From: Streptomyces sp. WZ.A104
GTDB lineage: Bacteria; Actinomycetota; Actinomycetes; Streptomycetales; Streptomycetaceae
DNA length: 64,000 nucleotides
Reading direction: 5' to 3'
NCBI RefSeq assembly: GCF_002382885.1
Contig: NZ_NWVL01000028.1
Span: 29,914-93,913 of the forward strand
Shown here: positions 1 to 8,008 of the stretch, piece by piece
Layout: the number at the start of each line of letters is the position of its first letter
How positions within the stretch are numbered: the stretch's first letter is position 1
Notes under the pieces: generated by a model
What the model saw: only the letters and a program-made list of their open reading frames with translations
Database searches by the model: none
Told to the model about the DNA's origin: nothing
Translations under genes and position numbers: made by a program

Positions 1-211
1 CCGCCGCGACCGCCTCGCCGCCCGCCGCCTCGATCTCCTTGACGACGGACCGGGCTATCTCGCTGGTCGGCTCGGAGCCCTCGACGGAGACGCCGTAGTC
101 GTTGACGACGACCCGCGCCCCCTCCGCCGCCGCGGCGAGCGCGACCGCCCGCCCGATGCCCCGGCCGGCCCCCGTCACGGCGACCACCCTGCCTGCCAAG
201 AAGTTCCCCAT
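1..211 (-). CDS. SDR family oxidoreductase, N-terminal part
   Basis: Only the first 70 codons are inside the window; the gene runs off the left edge. Residues 13-20 read TGAGRGIG, the NAD(P)-binding glycine motif of classical short-chain dehydrogenases. It is followed by a VVVNDYG stretch typical of 3-hydroxyacyl-CoA dehydrogenase or multifunctional-enzyme-type SDRs. The ATG at 211 is divergent from the cyclase-family gene at 296, and the shared gap holds a 17-bp palindrome that recurs twice in the same catabolic cluster. Beta-oxidation-type reduction of a hydroxyacyl-CoA is an inference from the neighbours. Substrate unknown. Confidence 0.8.
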   Translation of the reverse strand, partial: MGNFLAGRVVAVTGAGRGIGRAVALAAAAEGARVVVNDYGVSVEGSEPTSEIARSVVKEIEAAGGEAVAA

Positions 212-232
212 GCCTGGCCCCTTCCCGTGGTT

Positions 233-249
233 TCTGACGGACCGTTAGA
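233..249. promoter_or_regulatory. 17-bp palindromic operator, copy 1
   Basis: TCTGACGGACCGTTAGA is an imperfect palindrome with 8-bp arms around a central A. It lies between the divergent SDR and cyclase genes. The same 17-bp frame recurs at 5662-5678 and 5752-5768, so it is probably a shared TetR-type repressor site. The regulator is not obvious in this window. Confidence 0.6.
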
Positions 250-295
250 TTTTATGGGCAGTCGGATACTCCGGCACAAGCCCCAGGAGGCCCCC

Positions 296-1222
296 ATGTC
301 CCTGCCCGCCGCGTTCCACGAGATCGCCGAGCGCGTGAACAACTGGGGCCGCTGGGGGGAGGAGGACGAGCGCGGGACGCTCAACCTGATCACCGACGCC
401 GTCGTACGGGAGGCCGCCGCCACCGTCCGAACCGGCCGCCGGATACCGCTCGCCCTGCCGCTCCAGCAGGACGGGGTGCAGAGCGGGCTGATCCCGGGCC
501 GGGTCAATCCGCTACACACGATGGTCCAGATCAACCAGGAGATCTTCGGCCCCGGCACGGTCGCCACCAGCGACGACGCCGTCACGATGGGGCTCCAGGC
601 CGCGACCCACTGGGACGCCCTCACCCACGCCTCGCACAGCGGGAAGATCTACAACGGCCGCCCGGCGGACACGATCACGGCGCACGCCGGAGCGCGGTTC
701 TCGTCCATCGCCGCCGTGGGCCACCTCGTCTCGCGCGGCGTGCTTCTTGATGTCGCGCGCGCCCGGGGCGTGGACCGGCTGCCGGGCGATCACGCCGTCA
801 CGCCGGAGGACCTGTCGGCGGCGGAGGAGTTCGGAGGCGTACGGGTACGGGCCGGGGACATCGTGCTCGTACGGACCGGGCAGGTGCAGGTGGCGCTGGC
901 CGGGGACCGGCACGCCTACGGCTACCCGTCACCGGGGCTCTCCGTGCGCACGCCCGAGTGGTTCCACGCGCGGGACGTGGCCGCCGTCGCCAACGACACC
1001 CTGACCTTCGAGATCTTTCCACCGGAGATCGAGGACCTGTGGATGCCGGTGCACGCCCTGCACCTGGTGGAGATGGGCATGCTCCAGGGCCAGAACTGGA
1101 ACCTGGAGGCGCTGTCCACCGCCTGTGCGGAGGAGGGACGGCGCGCGTTCCTGCTCACGGCCACGCCGGAGCCGTTCACCGGGGCCACCGGCTCTCCGGT
1201 CGCCCCGGTCGCGGTCCTGTGA
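296..1222 (+). CDS. Cyclase-family (kynurenine formamidase-like) metal-dependent hydrolase
   Basis: 308 aa. It belongs to the cyclase/kynurenine formamidase superfamily (PF04199), metal-dependent hydrolases acting on amide or ester bonds. The metal-ligand segment is H105-WDALT-H111 with a further H114, corresponding to the family HxGTHxD...H signature, although here the first histidine is followed by Trp. The ATG at 296 is chosen because AGGAGG lies a few bases upstream; the longer in-frame start at 227 would precede the operator at 233-249. It is divergent from an SDR gene and shares an operator motif with the acyl-CoA genes further right, so it probably hydrolyses a catabolic intermediate. 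Substrate not inferable. Confidence 0.85.
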   Translation: MSLPAAFHEIAERVNNWGRWGEEDERGTLNLITDAVVREAAATVRTGRRIPLALPLQQDGVQSGLIPGRVNPLHTMVQINQEIFGPGTVATSDDAVTMGLQAATHWDALTHASHSGKIYNGRPADTITAHAGARFSSIAAVGHLVSRGVLLDVARARGVDRLPGDHAVTPEDLSAAEEFGGVRVRAGDIVLVRTGQVQVALAGDRHAYGYPSPGLSVRTPEWFHARDVAAVANDTLTFEIFPPEIEDLWMPVHALHLVEMGMLQGQNWNLEALSTACAEEGRRAFLLTATPEPFTGATGSPVAPVAVL

Positions 1223-1243
1223 GCGGCGGAACGGGCCCCGGCG

Positions 1244-1274
1244 GACCGCCGACCGCCGACCGCCGACCGCCGAC
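1244..1274. repeat. 7-bp tandem repeat, about 4.5 copies
   Basis: The unit GACCGCC is repeated in tandem just after the cyclase-family gene, in the spacer between two convergent genes (1222 and 1332). It is outside any convincing reading frame. Confidence 0.8.
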
Positions 1275-1331
1275 CTCAGCCTTCAGGCCTCAGGCCAGTG
1301 GTGAGCGGCCCCGACGGGAAAGCCGCGGTCC

Positions 1332-1829
1332 TCAGGCCAGGTTGGTGAAGACGCACGTGGGCGGCTCGCACGTCTCGCCGCCCTGGATGACCACCGTGGG
1401 CGTCTCCTGGGGTCGCACCGGCGCGCTCCGGTCGACCTCGCACCAGATCTGCTTCCCGGCGCCCTCCGGCTGCCAGCCCCAGCGGTCCGCGAGGCCGTCC
1501 ACCAGCTCCAGGCCCCGGCCGTTGGTGTCGTCGCCCTCCGCGTGGCGCTGGAGCGGCGGGCGGTCGCTGGCGTCCGCGACCTCCACCCGGACCGTGCCGC
1601 CCGCCCCGGAGGCTCCGGTCCCGCCGAACAGCATCCGCAGCACGGCCGGGCAGCCCGTGTGGACGACCGCGTTGGTGACCAGCTCCGAGATCAGCAGGAT
1701 GAGCGTTTCGGCGAGCGGCTCGTCATCGCCTATCCCGGAACCGACCAGGCGCGACCGCGCCCACTTACGGGCCCGCCCCACCTCTGCGGGATCCGGACCG
1801 ACCTCCAGCTGAACCTGAAGCACCTGCAC
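1332..1829 (-). CDS. RsbW/SpoIIAB-like ATP-binding regulatory protein
   Basis: 165 aa, a single HATPase_c_2 domain. The N-box ELVTNAVVHTG, a G1-like VEVADAS and a G2-like GRGLELVDGLADRWG are all visible. There is no histidine phosphoacceptor domain, so this is an anti-sigma or switch-type serine kinase fold rather than a sensor kinase. Streptomyces have dozens of such proteins, many partnering STAS antagonists or PP2C phosphatases. No partner is adjacent here; the nearest STAS gene is at 8009-8383. The C-terminal 35 residues beyond the fold carry two Cys (CEPPTC). Its target is unknown. Confidence 0.85.
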   Translation of the reverse strand: MQVLQVQLEVGPDPAEVGRARKWARSRLVGSGIGDDEPLAETLILLISELVTNAVVHTGCPAVLRMLFGGTGASGAGGTVRVEVADASDRPPLQRHAEGDDTNGRGLELVDGLADRWGWQPEGAGKQIWCEVDRSAPVRPQETPTVVIQGGETCEPPTCVFTNLA

Positions 1830-1971
1830 CGCTCACACCATCCGAACCGGCGGACACATCGCCTCGCGCCTTCTCAGGGTCACGGAACGTGTTTCCCTTA
1901 CGCGAAAGCATGGTTGACGTACAGTCACCGCAACAAGCGCTTCGGGCATATTCCAGCGCGAAGGAGTACGC

Positions 1972-2184
1972 GTGGTGCATACTGTGCGACGCACGCTGCG
2001 GGGAGTCGAACAGGAGCGCGCAGAGACCGCGAGAATCGCTTCCCGGGCAGGCCCGGCGCATCTCCGGCAAGAGCCCTCGCCCCGGACCGGAGCCGCCGCA
2101 CAGGCCGCCCCCGGATCGCCCGGTTCCAGAACCACTCGCATCCCACGGAGCGTACCCGAGCCGGACCCCGACTCCACCCGGTGA
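1972..2184 (+). CDS. Possible small protein, 70 aa, in the 1830-2236 spacer
   Basis: The 407-base gap between the ATPase gene and the acyl-CoA dehydrogenase gene holds one candidate. A GTG at 1972 is preceded by GAAGGAG at a good distance, and the frame runs 70 codons to a TGA. The product is Arg/Pro/Ala-rich with no recognised domain. Third-position GC is only around 60 percent, well below the surrounding genes, which argues against it. A TTGACG hexamer upstream could be a promoter. I see nothing else in this gap. Confidence 0.3.
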   Translation: MVHTVRRTLRGVEQERAETARIASRAGPAHLRQEPSPRTGAAAQAAPGSPGSRTTRIPRSVPEPDPDSTR

Positions 2185-2236
2185 CGAATCACGCAAAGGA
2201 CACAAGCCGGTATCGACGCCGACCGGCTGCACTGAG

Positions 2237-3229
2237 TCACCCTCCACCCCCGGCTTCCGCACCTGCGCGACCGTACGCCGCCGAGCTGCCGGGAAGCGGC
2301 CCTGCGGCCCCCAGATCGGCGGCGAGCAGCTCCTCGGCCGCCGCCCCGCCGAGCCAGCACGCGGACCGCAGCCAGGCCCGTTTGAGGTGGAGGTGAACAT
2401 CTGCCTCCCAGGTGAAGCCCAGTCCGCCATGGATCTGGAGGCAGTCGCGGGCGTTGCGGACGGCCGCATCGTCGGCGAGCAGCTTGGCCGCCGCGATCTC
2501 CACCGGATCGCCGGTGACCGCTGCCGCGTACACGGCGGCGCGGGCCGGTTCGGTGCGGGCGAGCATGTCGGCGCAGAGATGTTTGACCGCCTGGAACGAT
2601 CCGATGGGCCATCCGAACTGCTCGCGCTCCCCGGCGTGTTGAACGGCCGCCTCGGTGGTCCGGGCGGCGCTGCCGAGCTGTTCGGCGGCGGTCAGCAGCG
2701 CGGCCTCGCACCGGAACCGCTCCGAGTGCGCCGTGGTGCGCTCCGCCGGCGGCATCCGGTGCAGCGGCGTGAGCGGGTCCATCGACCGTACGGGCCGGGC
2801 GGCGGCCGCACAGGCGTGCAGCGCCTCCCCGGTGAGCGCCTCCGCGCCCGCCAGCACCGCGTCCGCCTCCCCCAGGTGCGCCACCGGCAGACGCCCGTCC
2901 GCCGCCGTCACCACCGCCTCGCCCTCCGCGGCCCCCTTCACCAGGCCCGCCGCGAGGTGGGTGGCGACCAGCGGGCCCGGCAGCAGTGCCCGGCCCGCCT
3001 CCTCGAAGAGCAGCACGGCTTCCGGGAGCCCGAGCCCCACCCCGCCTTCCGCCTCCGGGAGCCGCAACGCGAAGAACCCGGCCGCGCCCAGCTCCCGCCA
3101 CAGGCCCCGGTCCACCGCCCCGCCCCGCTCCACCGCCGCCCGCAGCCGGCCACGGTCGAACACCGCCCCGAGCAGGTCGCGCATCCCGGACCGCAGGGCC
3201 CGCTGGTCGTCCGAGAGCTGGAAGTCCAC
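2237..3229 (-). CDS. Acyl-CoA dehydrogenase family protein (shorter subunit)
   Basis: 330 aa, acyl-CoA dehydrogenase fold. It starts VDFQLSDDQRALR, the usual N-terminal helix. The middle domain is compressed, as in the small partner of heteromeric FadE-type pairs. The C-terminal part carries QFGWPIGSFQAVKHLCADM and IHGGLGFTWEADVHLHLKRA, the family's flavin/substrate motifs. The GTG at 3229 begins 5 bases after the stop of the upstream dehydrogenase gene, so the two are co-transcribed. In mycobacterial cholesterol catabolism such adjacent unequal ACAD genes form alpha2beta2 enzymes; that this pair does so is an inference. FAD-dependent alpha,beta-desaturation of an acyl-CoA is the expected reaction. 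Confidence 0.85.
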   Translation of the reverse strand: MDFQLSDDQRALRSGMRDLLGAVFDRGRLRAAVERGGAVDRGLWRELGAAGFFALRLPEAEGGVGLGLPEAVLLFEEAGRALLPGPLVATHLAAGLVKGAAEGEAVVTAADGRLPVAHLGEADAVLAGAEALTGEALHACAAAARPVRSMDPLTPLHRMPPAERTTAHSERFRCEAALLTAAEQLGSAARTTEAAVQHAGEREQFGWPIGSFQAVKHLCADMLARTEPARAAVYAAAVTGDPVEIAAAKLLADDAAVRNARDCLQIHGGLGFTWEADVHLHLKRAWLRSACWLGGAAAEELLAADLGAAGPLPGSSAAYGRAGAEAGGGG

Positions 3230-3234
3230 GGTGG

Positions 3235-4389
3235 TCAGCGCCCCTTCGGCAGGCCGAGGATGCGCTCGGCGACGATGTTCCGCTGGATCTGCGAGGTGCC
3301 CGCCGCGATCGTGTACGAGAGGGAGGAGAGCCGGTCCAGGACCCATTCCCGGTCCATGTCGAACGCGTCAGCGCCCAGCACCTCCGCCGCCGCCTCGTAC
3401 AGCTCCTGGCGGACCCCGGAGTAGCGCAGCTTGAAGACCGAGCCGCCGATACCCGGGACCCCGCCCGTGCGCTGGGACTCGCTGACGTTCCACTGGGTGA
3501 GCCGCCACAGGGACCGCAGCTCGGCGTTCAACCGGCCCAGCCTCCGCCGCAGCACCGGGTCGTCCCAGCGCCCGTTGGACCGGGCCTCGTCGGCGAGCAC
3601 GTCCAGGGTGCGGCGGCAGGCCACGACCTCGCCGACGAAGGCCGTACCGCGTTCGAAGGAGAGGGTGACCATGGTGACCCGCCAGCCGTCGTTCTCGGCC
3701 CCGACCCGGTTGCGTACCGGCACCCTGACCTCGTCGAGGAACATCTCCGCGAACTCCGTGGACCCCGCCAGGGTCCGCAGCGGGCGGACCGTGATGCCGG
3801 GCGCGTCCATCGGCATCGCGAGCCAGCTGATCCCCCGGTGCTTCGGCGCCTTCGGGTCCGTACGCACGAGCAGTTCGCACCAGTCGGCGACCTCCGCGTG
3901 CGAGGTCCAGATCTTGCTGCCGCTGATCACGTAGTCGTCGCCGTCGCGCACCGCCCGCGTCCGCAGTGCGGCCAGGTCGGACCCCGCGTCCGGCTCGCTG
4001 AACCCCTGGCACCAGACCTCGTCGCCGCGCAGCACCGGGGGCAGCCAGCGGGCCCGCTGCTCGGCCGTGCCCTCGGCGGCGACGGTCGGCCCGGCGTGCA
4101 GCAGCCCGACGAAGTTCGCCCCGACATAGGGCGCTCCGGCCTTCTCCGTCTCCTCCAGGAAGATCAGATGCTGGGTCGGGGTCGCACCCCGCCCGCCCGC
4201 GTCGACCGGCCAGTGCAGGCCCGCGTACCCGGCGTCGTACAGCATCCGCTGCCAGGTCGTGTCGTACGCCCGGCGCGCGGGCCAGTCGTCGGGCGAGGGC
4301 TTGGCGGGCAGGCCGGGGAGCACGGCGGCCAGCCACTCCCGCAGCCGCCCCCGGAACTCCTCCTCGGCCTTCGTGTACGCGAGATCCAC
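3235..4389 (-). CDS. Acyl-CoA dehydrogenase family protein (longer subunit)
   Basis: 384 aa acyl-CoA dehydrogenase. It shows the mid-domain motif WCQGFSEPDAGSDLA, then ISGSKIWTSHAEVADW, and the C-terminal AAGTSQIQRNIVAERILGLP. The GTG at 4389 follows the amidohydrolase stop by about 10 bases. It sits between an amidohydrolase and a second, shorter dehydrogenase in a three-gene leftward operon. Sequence style is closest to the FadE26/28-like group that forms heteromeric enzymes on bulky acyl-CoA substrates. Substrate specificity cannot be read from the sequence. Confidence 0.9.
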   Translation of the reverse strand: MDLAYTKAEEEFRGRLREWLAAVLPGLPAKPSPDDWPARRAYDTTWQRMLYDAGYAGLHWPVDAGGRGATPTQHLIFLEETEKAGAPYVGANFVGLLHAGPTVAAEGTAEQRARWLPPVLRGDEVWCQGFSEPDAGSDLAALRTRAVRDGDDYVISGSKIWTSHAEVADWCELLVRTDPKAPKHRGISWLAMPMDAPGITVRPLRTLAGSTEFAEMFLDEVRVPVRNRVGAENDGWRVTMVTLSFERGTAFVGEVVACRRTLDVLADEARSNGRWDDPVLRRRLGRLNAELRSLWRLTQWNVSESQRTGGVPGIGGSVFKLRYSGVRQELYEAAAEVLGADAFDMDREWVLDRLSSLSYTIAAGTSQIQRNIVAERILGLPKGR

Positions 4390-4400
4390 GGTTCCGCCGC

Positions 4401-5600
4401 CTACTTGTCCAGGTCCAGGCCGAGCATCCGGATGGCGTTTCCGCGCATCAGTTTGTAGACGGTCTCCTCGTCCAGTCCCTTGACGTGGTCGAGCGCGACC
4501 TCCTTGGTGTGCGGGAAGGTCGAGTCCACGTGCGGGTAATCGGTCTCGAAGGTGGCGTTGTCCCGCCCGACGACGTCGAGCGCGGAGATGCCGTGCTTGT
4601 CGCGGAAGAAGCAGCAGAAGATCTGCCGGTAGTAGTACGTGGACGGCGGCTCGGGGATCAGATCGCGCACCCCGCCCCAGGCCCGGTGCTCCTCCCACAC
4701 GTCGTCGGCGCGCTCCAGGGCGTACGGTATCCACCCCATCTGGCCCTCGCTGTAAGCCAGTTTCAGCGTCGGGAACTTCACCAGCACCCCGCTGAAGAGG
4801 AAGTCCATCATCGAGGCCATCGCGTTGTTGAAGGAGAGCGAGGCCTGCACGGCCGGGGGCGCGTCCGGGGAGGCCGCGGGCATCTGGGAGCTGGACCCGA
4901 TGTGCATGTTGACGACCGTGCCGGTCTCCTGACAGACCGCGAAGAACGGGTCCCAGTAGCCGGTGTGGATGGACGGGAGTCCCAGGTGGGTGGGGATCTC
5001 GGAGAAGGTGACCGCCCGTACGCCCCGGGCCGCGTTCCGCTTGATCTCCGCCACCGCGAGGCCGATGTCCCAGAGCGGGATGATGCAGAGCGGGATGAGG
5101 CGTCCGCCGCTGTCGCCGCACCACTCCTCGACCATCCAGTCGTTGTAGGCGCGTACGCAGGCGAGGGCGACCTCCTTGTCGTGCGCCTCGGCGAAGGTCT
5201 GCCCGCAGAAGCGCGGGAAGGTCGGGAAGCAGAGGGAGGCCTCGACGTGGTTGAGGTCCATGTCCTTGAGCCGTTCGGCCGGGTCCCAGCAGCCGGGACG
5301 CATCTCGGCCCGGGTGATTCCCTCCAGGGTCATGTCGTCGCGGTCGAAGCCGACGGCGGCGATGTTCCGCTTGTACGGGAACTTCAGGTCCTCGTAGATC
5401 CACCAGTCGGCCGGCGGCCCGTCCGGGTCCATCGTGATGACGTACTTCCCGCCCGTGTACGCCAGCTCACCGATGCCCGCCGTCAGCGGCTGCGGCCCCC
5501 GCTCGCGGTACTTCGCGGGGAGCCAGGCGGCGAAGAGGTGCGCGGGCTCGATCACATGGTCGTCGACGCTGACGATCCGAGGCAGTTCCGTGTCCGTCAT
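4401..5600 (-). CDS. Amidohydrolase family protein (Amidohydro_2)
   Basis: 399 aa, TIM-barrel amidohydrolase of the ACMSD-like Amidohydro_2 group, which includes metal-dependent decarboxylases and hydratases. The N-terminal metal motif is degenerate (D13-D14-H15, not HxH). Other candidate catalytic residues are the LRxMH-like region NMHIGSSSQ and a late ETDYPHVDSTFPH. The ATG at 5600 is chosen over an upstream in-frame ATG because the latter would place coding sequence across the operator at 5662-5678. First gene of a leftward operon with two acyl-CoA dehydrogenases. Homologues cluster with lipid or steroid-like degradation genes in actinobacteria. Confidence 0.85.
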   Translation of the reverse strand: MTDTELPRIVSVDDHVIEPAHLFAAWLPAKYRERGPQPLTAGIGELAYTGGKYVITMDPDGPPADWWIYEDLKFPYKRNIAAVGFDRDDMTLEGITRAEMRPGCWDPAERLKDMDLNHVEASLCFPTFPRFCGQTFAEAHDKEVALACVRAYNDWMVEEWCGDSGGRLIPLCIIPLWDIGLAVAEIKRNAARGVRAVTFSEIPTHLGLPSIHTGYWDPFFAVCQETGTVVNMHIGSSSQMPAASPDAPPAVQASLSFNNAMASMMDFLFSGVLVKFPTLKLAYSEGQMGWIPYALERADDVWEEHRAWGGVRDLIPEPPSTYYYRQIFCCFFRDKHGISALDVVGRDNATFETDYPHVDSTFPHTKEVALDHVKGLDEETVYKLMRGNAIRMLGLDLDK

Positions 5601-5661
5601 GGTGTGCCGTCCCCTCCGCGCACCCGGCGCACCCGTCGGGTTCCCGGGCGCGGGCGCCATT

Positions 5662-5678
5662 TCTGATGGTCCGTCAGA
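5662..5678. promoter_or_regulatory. 17-bp palindromic operator, copy 2
   Basis: TCTGATGGTCCGTCAGA sits upstream of the leftward amidohydrolase operon. It matches copy 1 and copy 3 in arm sequence and length (TCTGAC-N5-GTCAGA pattern with one arm mismatch). Confidence 0.65.
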
Positions 5679-5751
5679 TTCGGTTGCGGCCATCAGGCTA
5701 GCCCCGCACCCCTGGACCGACAAGGCGCGGAGCCCTACGCTCTCCGCACTA

Positions 5752-5768
5752 TCTGACTACTCGTCAGC
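5752..5768. promoter_or_regulatory. 17-bp palindromic operator, copy 3
   Basis: TCTGACTACTCGTCAGC lies 14 bases before the GTG of the acyl-CoA synthetase gene and directly precedes its Shine-Dalgarno GGAGG. The arms TCTGAC and GTCAG keep the spacing of the other two copies. A repressor bound here would block the promoter start region. Confidence 0.6.
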
Positions 5769-5782
5769 TCGGAGGGACCCCT

Positions 5783-7354
5783 GTGACCGCCGTGAACGAC
5801 GTGACCGCGACCGCCCACGCGCTGGGCGCGTCCCGCACCTTCTGGGAGCTGATCGAGGCGCGCGCCGCCCTCACCCCCGACCGCCCGGTCCTGCTCCAGG
5901 AGGACCGGTCCCTGACCTTCGGCGGGCTGCGGGACCGCGCCGAGCGCGTGGCCGCCGGGCTGTACGGGATGGGCGTGCGGGCGGGCAGCGTGGTCGCCTG
6001 GCAGCTGCCGACCCGGCTGGAGACGGCCCTGCTCTCCTTCGCCCTGACCCGGCTCGGGGCCGTACAGACCCCGGTCATCCCGTTCTACCGGGACCGCGAA
6101 GTGCGGTTCGCCCTCAGGGAGTCGGGTGCGGCGTTCTTCGCCGTGCCGGGCGTCCGGCGCGGCTTCGACCACACCGCGATGGCCGAGCGGATCGCCGGGG
6201 AACTGGCCGACCCGCCGCGCGTCTTCGAGGCGTACGACACCCTCCCCGACGGCGATCCGGCCGTGCTGCCGCCCCCGCCCGGACCGGAGACGGGCGAGGA
6301 GATCCGCTGGATCTACTGGACCTCGGGCACCACATCCGACCCCAAGGGCGTCCTGCACACCGACCGTTCCCTGATCGCGGGCGGCTCCTGCCTCGCCCAT
6401 GCCCTGAAACTCTCGGCGGACGACGTGGGTTCGATGGCGTTCCCGTACGCGCATGTCGCCGGGCCCGACTACACGGTGATGCTGCTGCTGTACGGGTTCC
6501 CGGCGGTGATGTTCGAGCAGTTCGCGCTGCCGGACGCGCTGGCGGAGTACCGGCGCCACGGGGTGACCGTGGCGGGCGGGTCGACCGCGTTCTACGCGAT
6601 GTTCCTGGCCGAGCAGCGCAAGGCGCCGGACCGGCCGCTCATCCCGTCGCTGCGGCTGCTCGCGGGCGGCGGGGCGCCGAAGCCGCCGGAGGTGTACCAC
6701 GCGGTGGTACGGGAGATGGGCGTCCAGCTCACCCACGGGTACGGCATGACCGAGGTCCCGATGATCACCATGGGAGCGCCGGACGACACCCCGGAGAACC
6801 TGGCCCTGACCGAGGGGCGGCCGCCGGAGGGGATGGAGATCCGGATCGCCGACGAGCACGGCAAGCCGCTCCCGTGCGGAAGCGAGGGCGAGGTGCGGCT
6901 GCGCGGGGAGGCGGTCTGCCGGGGGTATCTGGACGCCGCCGCCTCCGCCGCGGCCTTCGACGCCGAGGGGTTCCTGATCACCGGGGACCTGGGGCGGCTC
7001 CAGGAGAGCGGGCACCTCACGCTCACCGGGCGGCTCAAGGACATCATCATCCGCAAGGGCGAGAACATCTCCGCCAAGGAGATCGAGGACCTGCTGCACA
7101 TCCACCCGGGCGTGGCCGACGCGGCGGTCATCGGGCTCCCGGACGCGGAGCGCGGCGAACGGGTCTGCGCGGTGGTCGAACAGCCGCCAGGCGCCCCGCC
7201 CCTGACGCTCGCCGAACTCTCCGCCCATCTGCGGGGCGCGGGGCTCTCCGTCCACAAGCTGCCCGAGCAGCTGGAGGTGCTCGACGCGCTGCCCCGCAAC
7301 GAGACACTGCGCAAGGTGCTCAAATACCGGCTGCGGGAACGGTTCGGCGGGTGA
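5783..7354 (+). CDS. Acyl-CoA synthetase, AMP-forming (FadD-like)
   Basis: 523 aa member of the ANL superfamily, activating a carboxylic acid to its CoA thioester through an acyl-adenylate. The AMP-binding P-loop YWTSGTTSDPKGV is at about 178-190. HGYGMTE (A5), ITGDLG (A7) and the RKGENISAKEIE hinge/A8 region follow, with a catalytic Lys in NETLRKVLKY near the C terminus. The GTG at 5783 has GGAGGG upstream. It is divergent from the amidohydrolase operon, with an operator copy on each side of the gap, so both are probably co-regulated. It would supply the CoA ester for the neighbouring dehydrogenases. Confidence 0.92.
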   Translation: MTAVNDVTATAHALGASRTFWELIEARAALTPDRPVLLQEDRSLTFGGLRDRAERVAAGLYGMGVRAGSVVAWQLPTRLETALLSFALTRLGAVQTPVIPFYRDREVRFALRESGAAFFAVPGVRRGFDHTAMAERIAGELADPPRVFEAYDTLPDGDPAVLPPPPGPETGEEIRWIYWTSGTTSDPKGVLHTDRSLIAGGSCLAHALKLSADDVGSMAFPYAHVAGPDYTVMLLLYGFPAVMFEQFALPDALAEYRRHGVTVAGGSTAFYAMFLAEQRKAPDRPLIPSLRLLAGGGAPKPPEVYHAVVREMGVQLTHGYGMTEVPMITMGAPDDTPENLALTEGRPPEGMEIRIADEHGKPLPCGSEGEVRLRGEAVCRGYLDAAASAAAFDAEGFLITGDLGRLQESGHLTLTGRLKDIIIRKGENISAKEIEDLLHIHPGVADAAVIGLPDAERGERVCAVVEQPPGAPPLTLAELSAHLRGAGLSVHKLPEQLEVLDALPRNETLRKVLKYRLRERFGG

Positions 7355-7359
7355 GGAGA

Positions 7360-7395
7360 GGCGTTACGGGGGCGGCGCGCCGCCCCCGTAACGCC
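7360..7395. terminator. Bidirectional terminator, 36-bp perfect palindrome
   Basis: The arm GGCGTTACGGGGGCGGCG is followed at once by its exact complement (18 bp each side). It lies between the convergent acyl-CoA synthetase (stop at 7354) and EF-hand gene (stop at 7404) and would fold into a very stable hairpin on both strands. Confidence 0.85.
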
Positions 7396-7403
7396 CGGAA
7401 CGT

Positions 7404-7925
7404 CTACGCGTCCGGCTCGATCACCGTGAAGTACGCGGCGAACGCCGCCATCACATCGCTCTCCGCGATCTGTCCGTCCCGGTCCGTGTCCAGGCTCTGG
7501 GCCGCGATGCCCGCGATCTCGTCGCCCGCCCCGAGCACCCGGAGCGCCCGCTCCACCGCCGCCACCGATGCTCTGCCGCCGTTGTCGCTGTCCGCGACGG
7601 CGATGGCCGCCCGCAGGAAGGGCCGGGCGATCTCCGCGAACCTTTCCGGATTGTCCCGGAGCCGCTTCACCGCCCCGCCCACGAACTCCTCACGGGTGAC
7701 CCGCTGGTCCCCGTCCACATCGGCGATCCCCGCCATGCCCTGCCAGAAGGCCTCGGCACCGGTGTAGAGCGCCTGGCCCTTGTCGCAGCGGGCCGTCGTA
7801 CCGAACTCGGTGAGCAGACGGGCGGCTGCGGCGTTGAAATCGGCGCGATCGATGTAGCCGTTGCCGTCCTGGTCGAAGGCGGCGAAGCGGTGCGCGATCT
7901 TTCGCTCGTACTCTGCGCTGTCCAT
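7404..7925 (-). CDS. EF-hand calcium-binding protein
   Basis: 173 aa soluble protein with four EF-hand positions. Loops at about 18-29 (DQDGNGYIDRAD), 69-80 (DVDGDQRVTREE) and 146-157 (DTDRDGQIAESD) look competent for calcium. The third, around 112-123 (DSDNGGRASVAA), lacks the acidic residue at position 12 and is probably silent. The arrangement of three active sites and one dead one is that of calerythrin-like sarcoplasmic calcium-binding proteins common in Streptomyces. There is no signal peptide, so it probably buffers or senses calcium in the cytoplasm. Confidence 0.9.
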   Translation of the reverse strand: MDSAEYERKIAHRFAAFDQDGNGYIDRADFNAAAARLLTEFGTTARCDKGQALYTGAEAFWQGMAGIADVDGDQRVTREEFVGGAVKRLRDNPERFAEIARPFLRAAIAVADSDNGGRASVAAVERALRVLGAGDEIAGIAAQSLDTDRDGQIAESDVMAAFAAYFTVIEPDA

Positions 7926-8008
7926 GCGGGGAGCGTACGACGCCCGGGGCCTTCACGTGTCACCGAGAAGCTGTTCCTGTGTGACAACCTCGCATCACCG
8001 GGCCCGAC

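Noticed and set aside
1889..3424. Rightward 511-codon frame opposite the dehydrogenase genes
   Set aside because: Antisense to recognised acyl-CoA dehydrogenases, with no family resemblance.
4390..5403. Apparent N-terminal extension of the longer acyl-CoA dehydrogenase (a 722-codon continuous frame)
   Set aside because: The extension is the other reading frame of the amidohydrolase gene. The dehydrogenase fold begins at the GTG at 4389.
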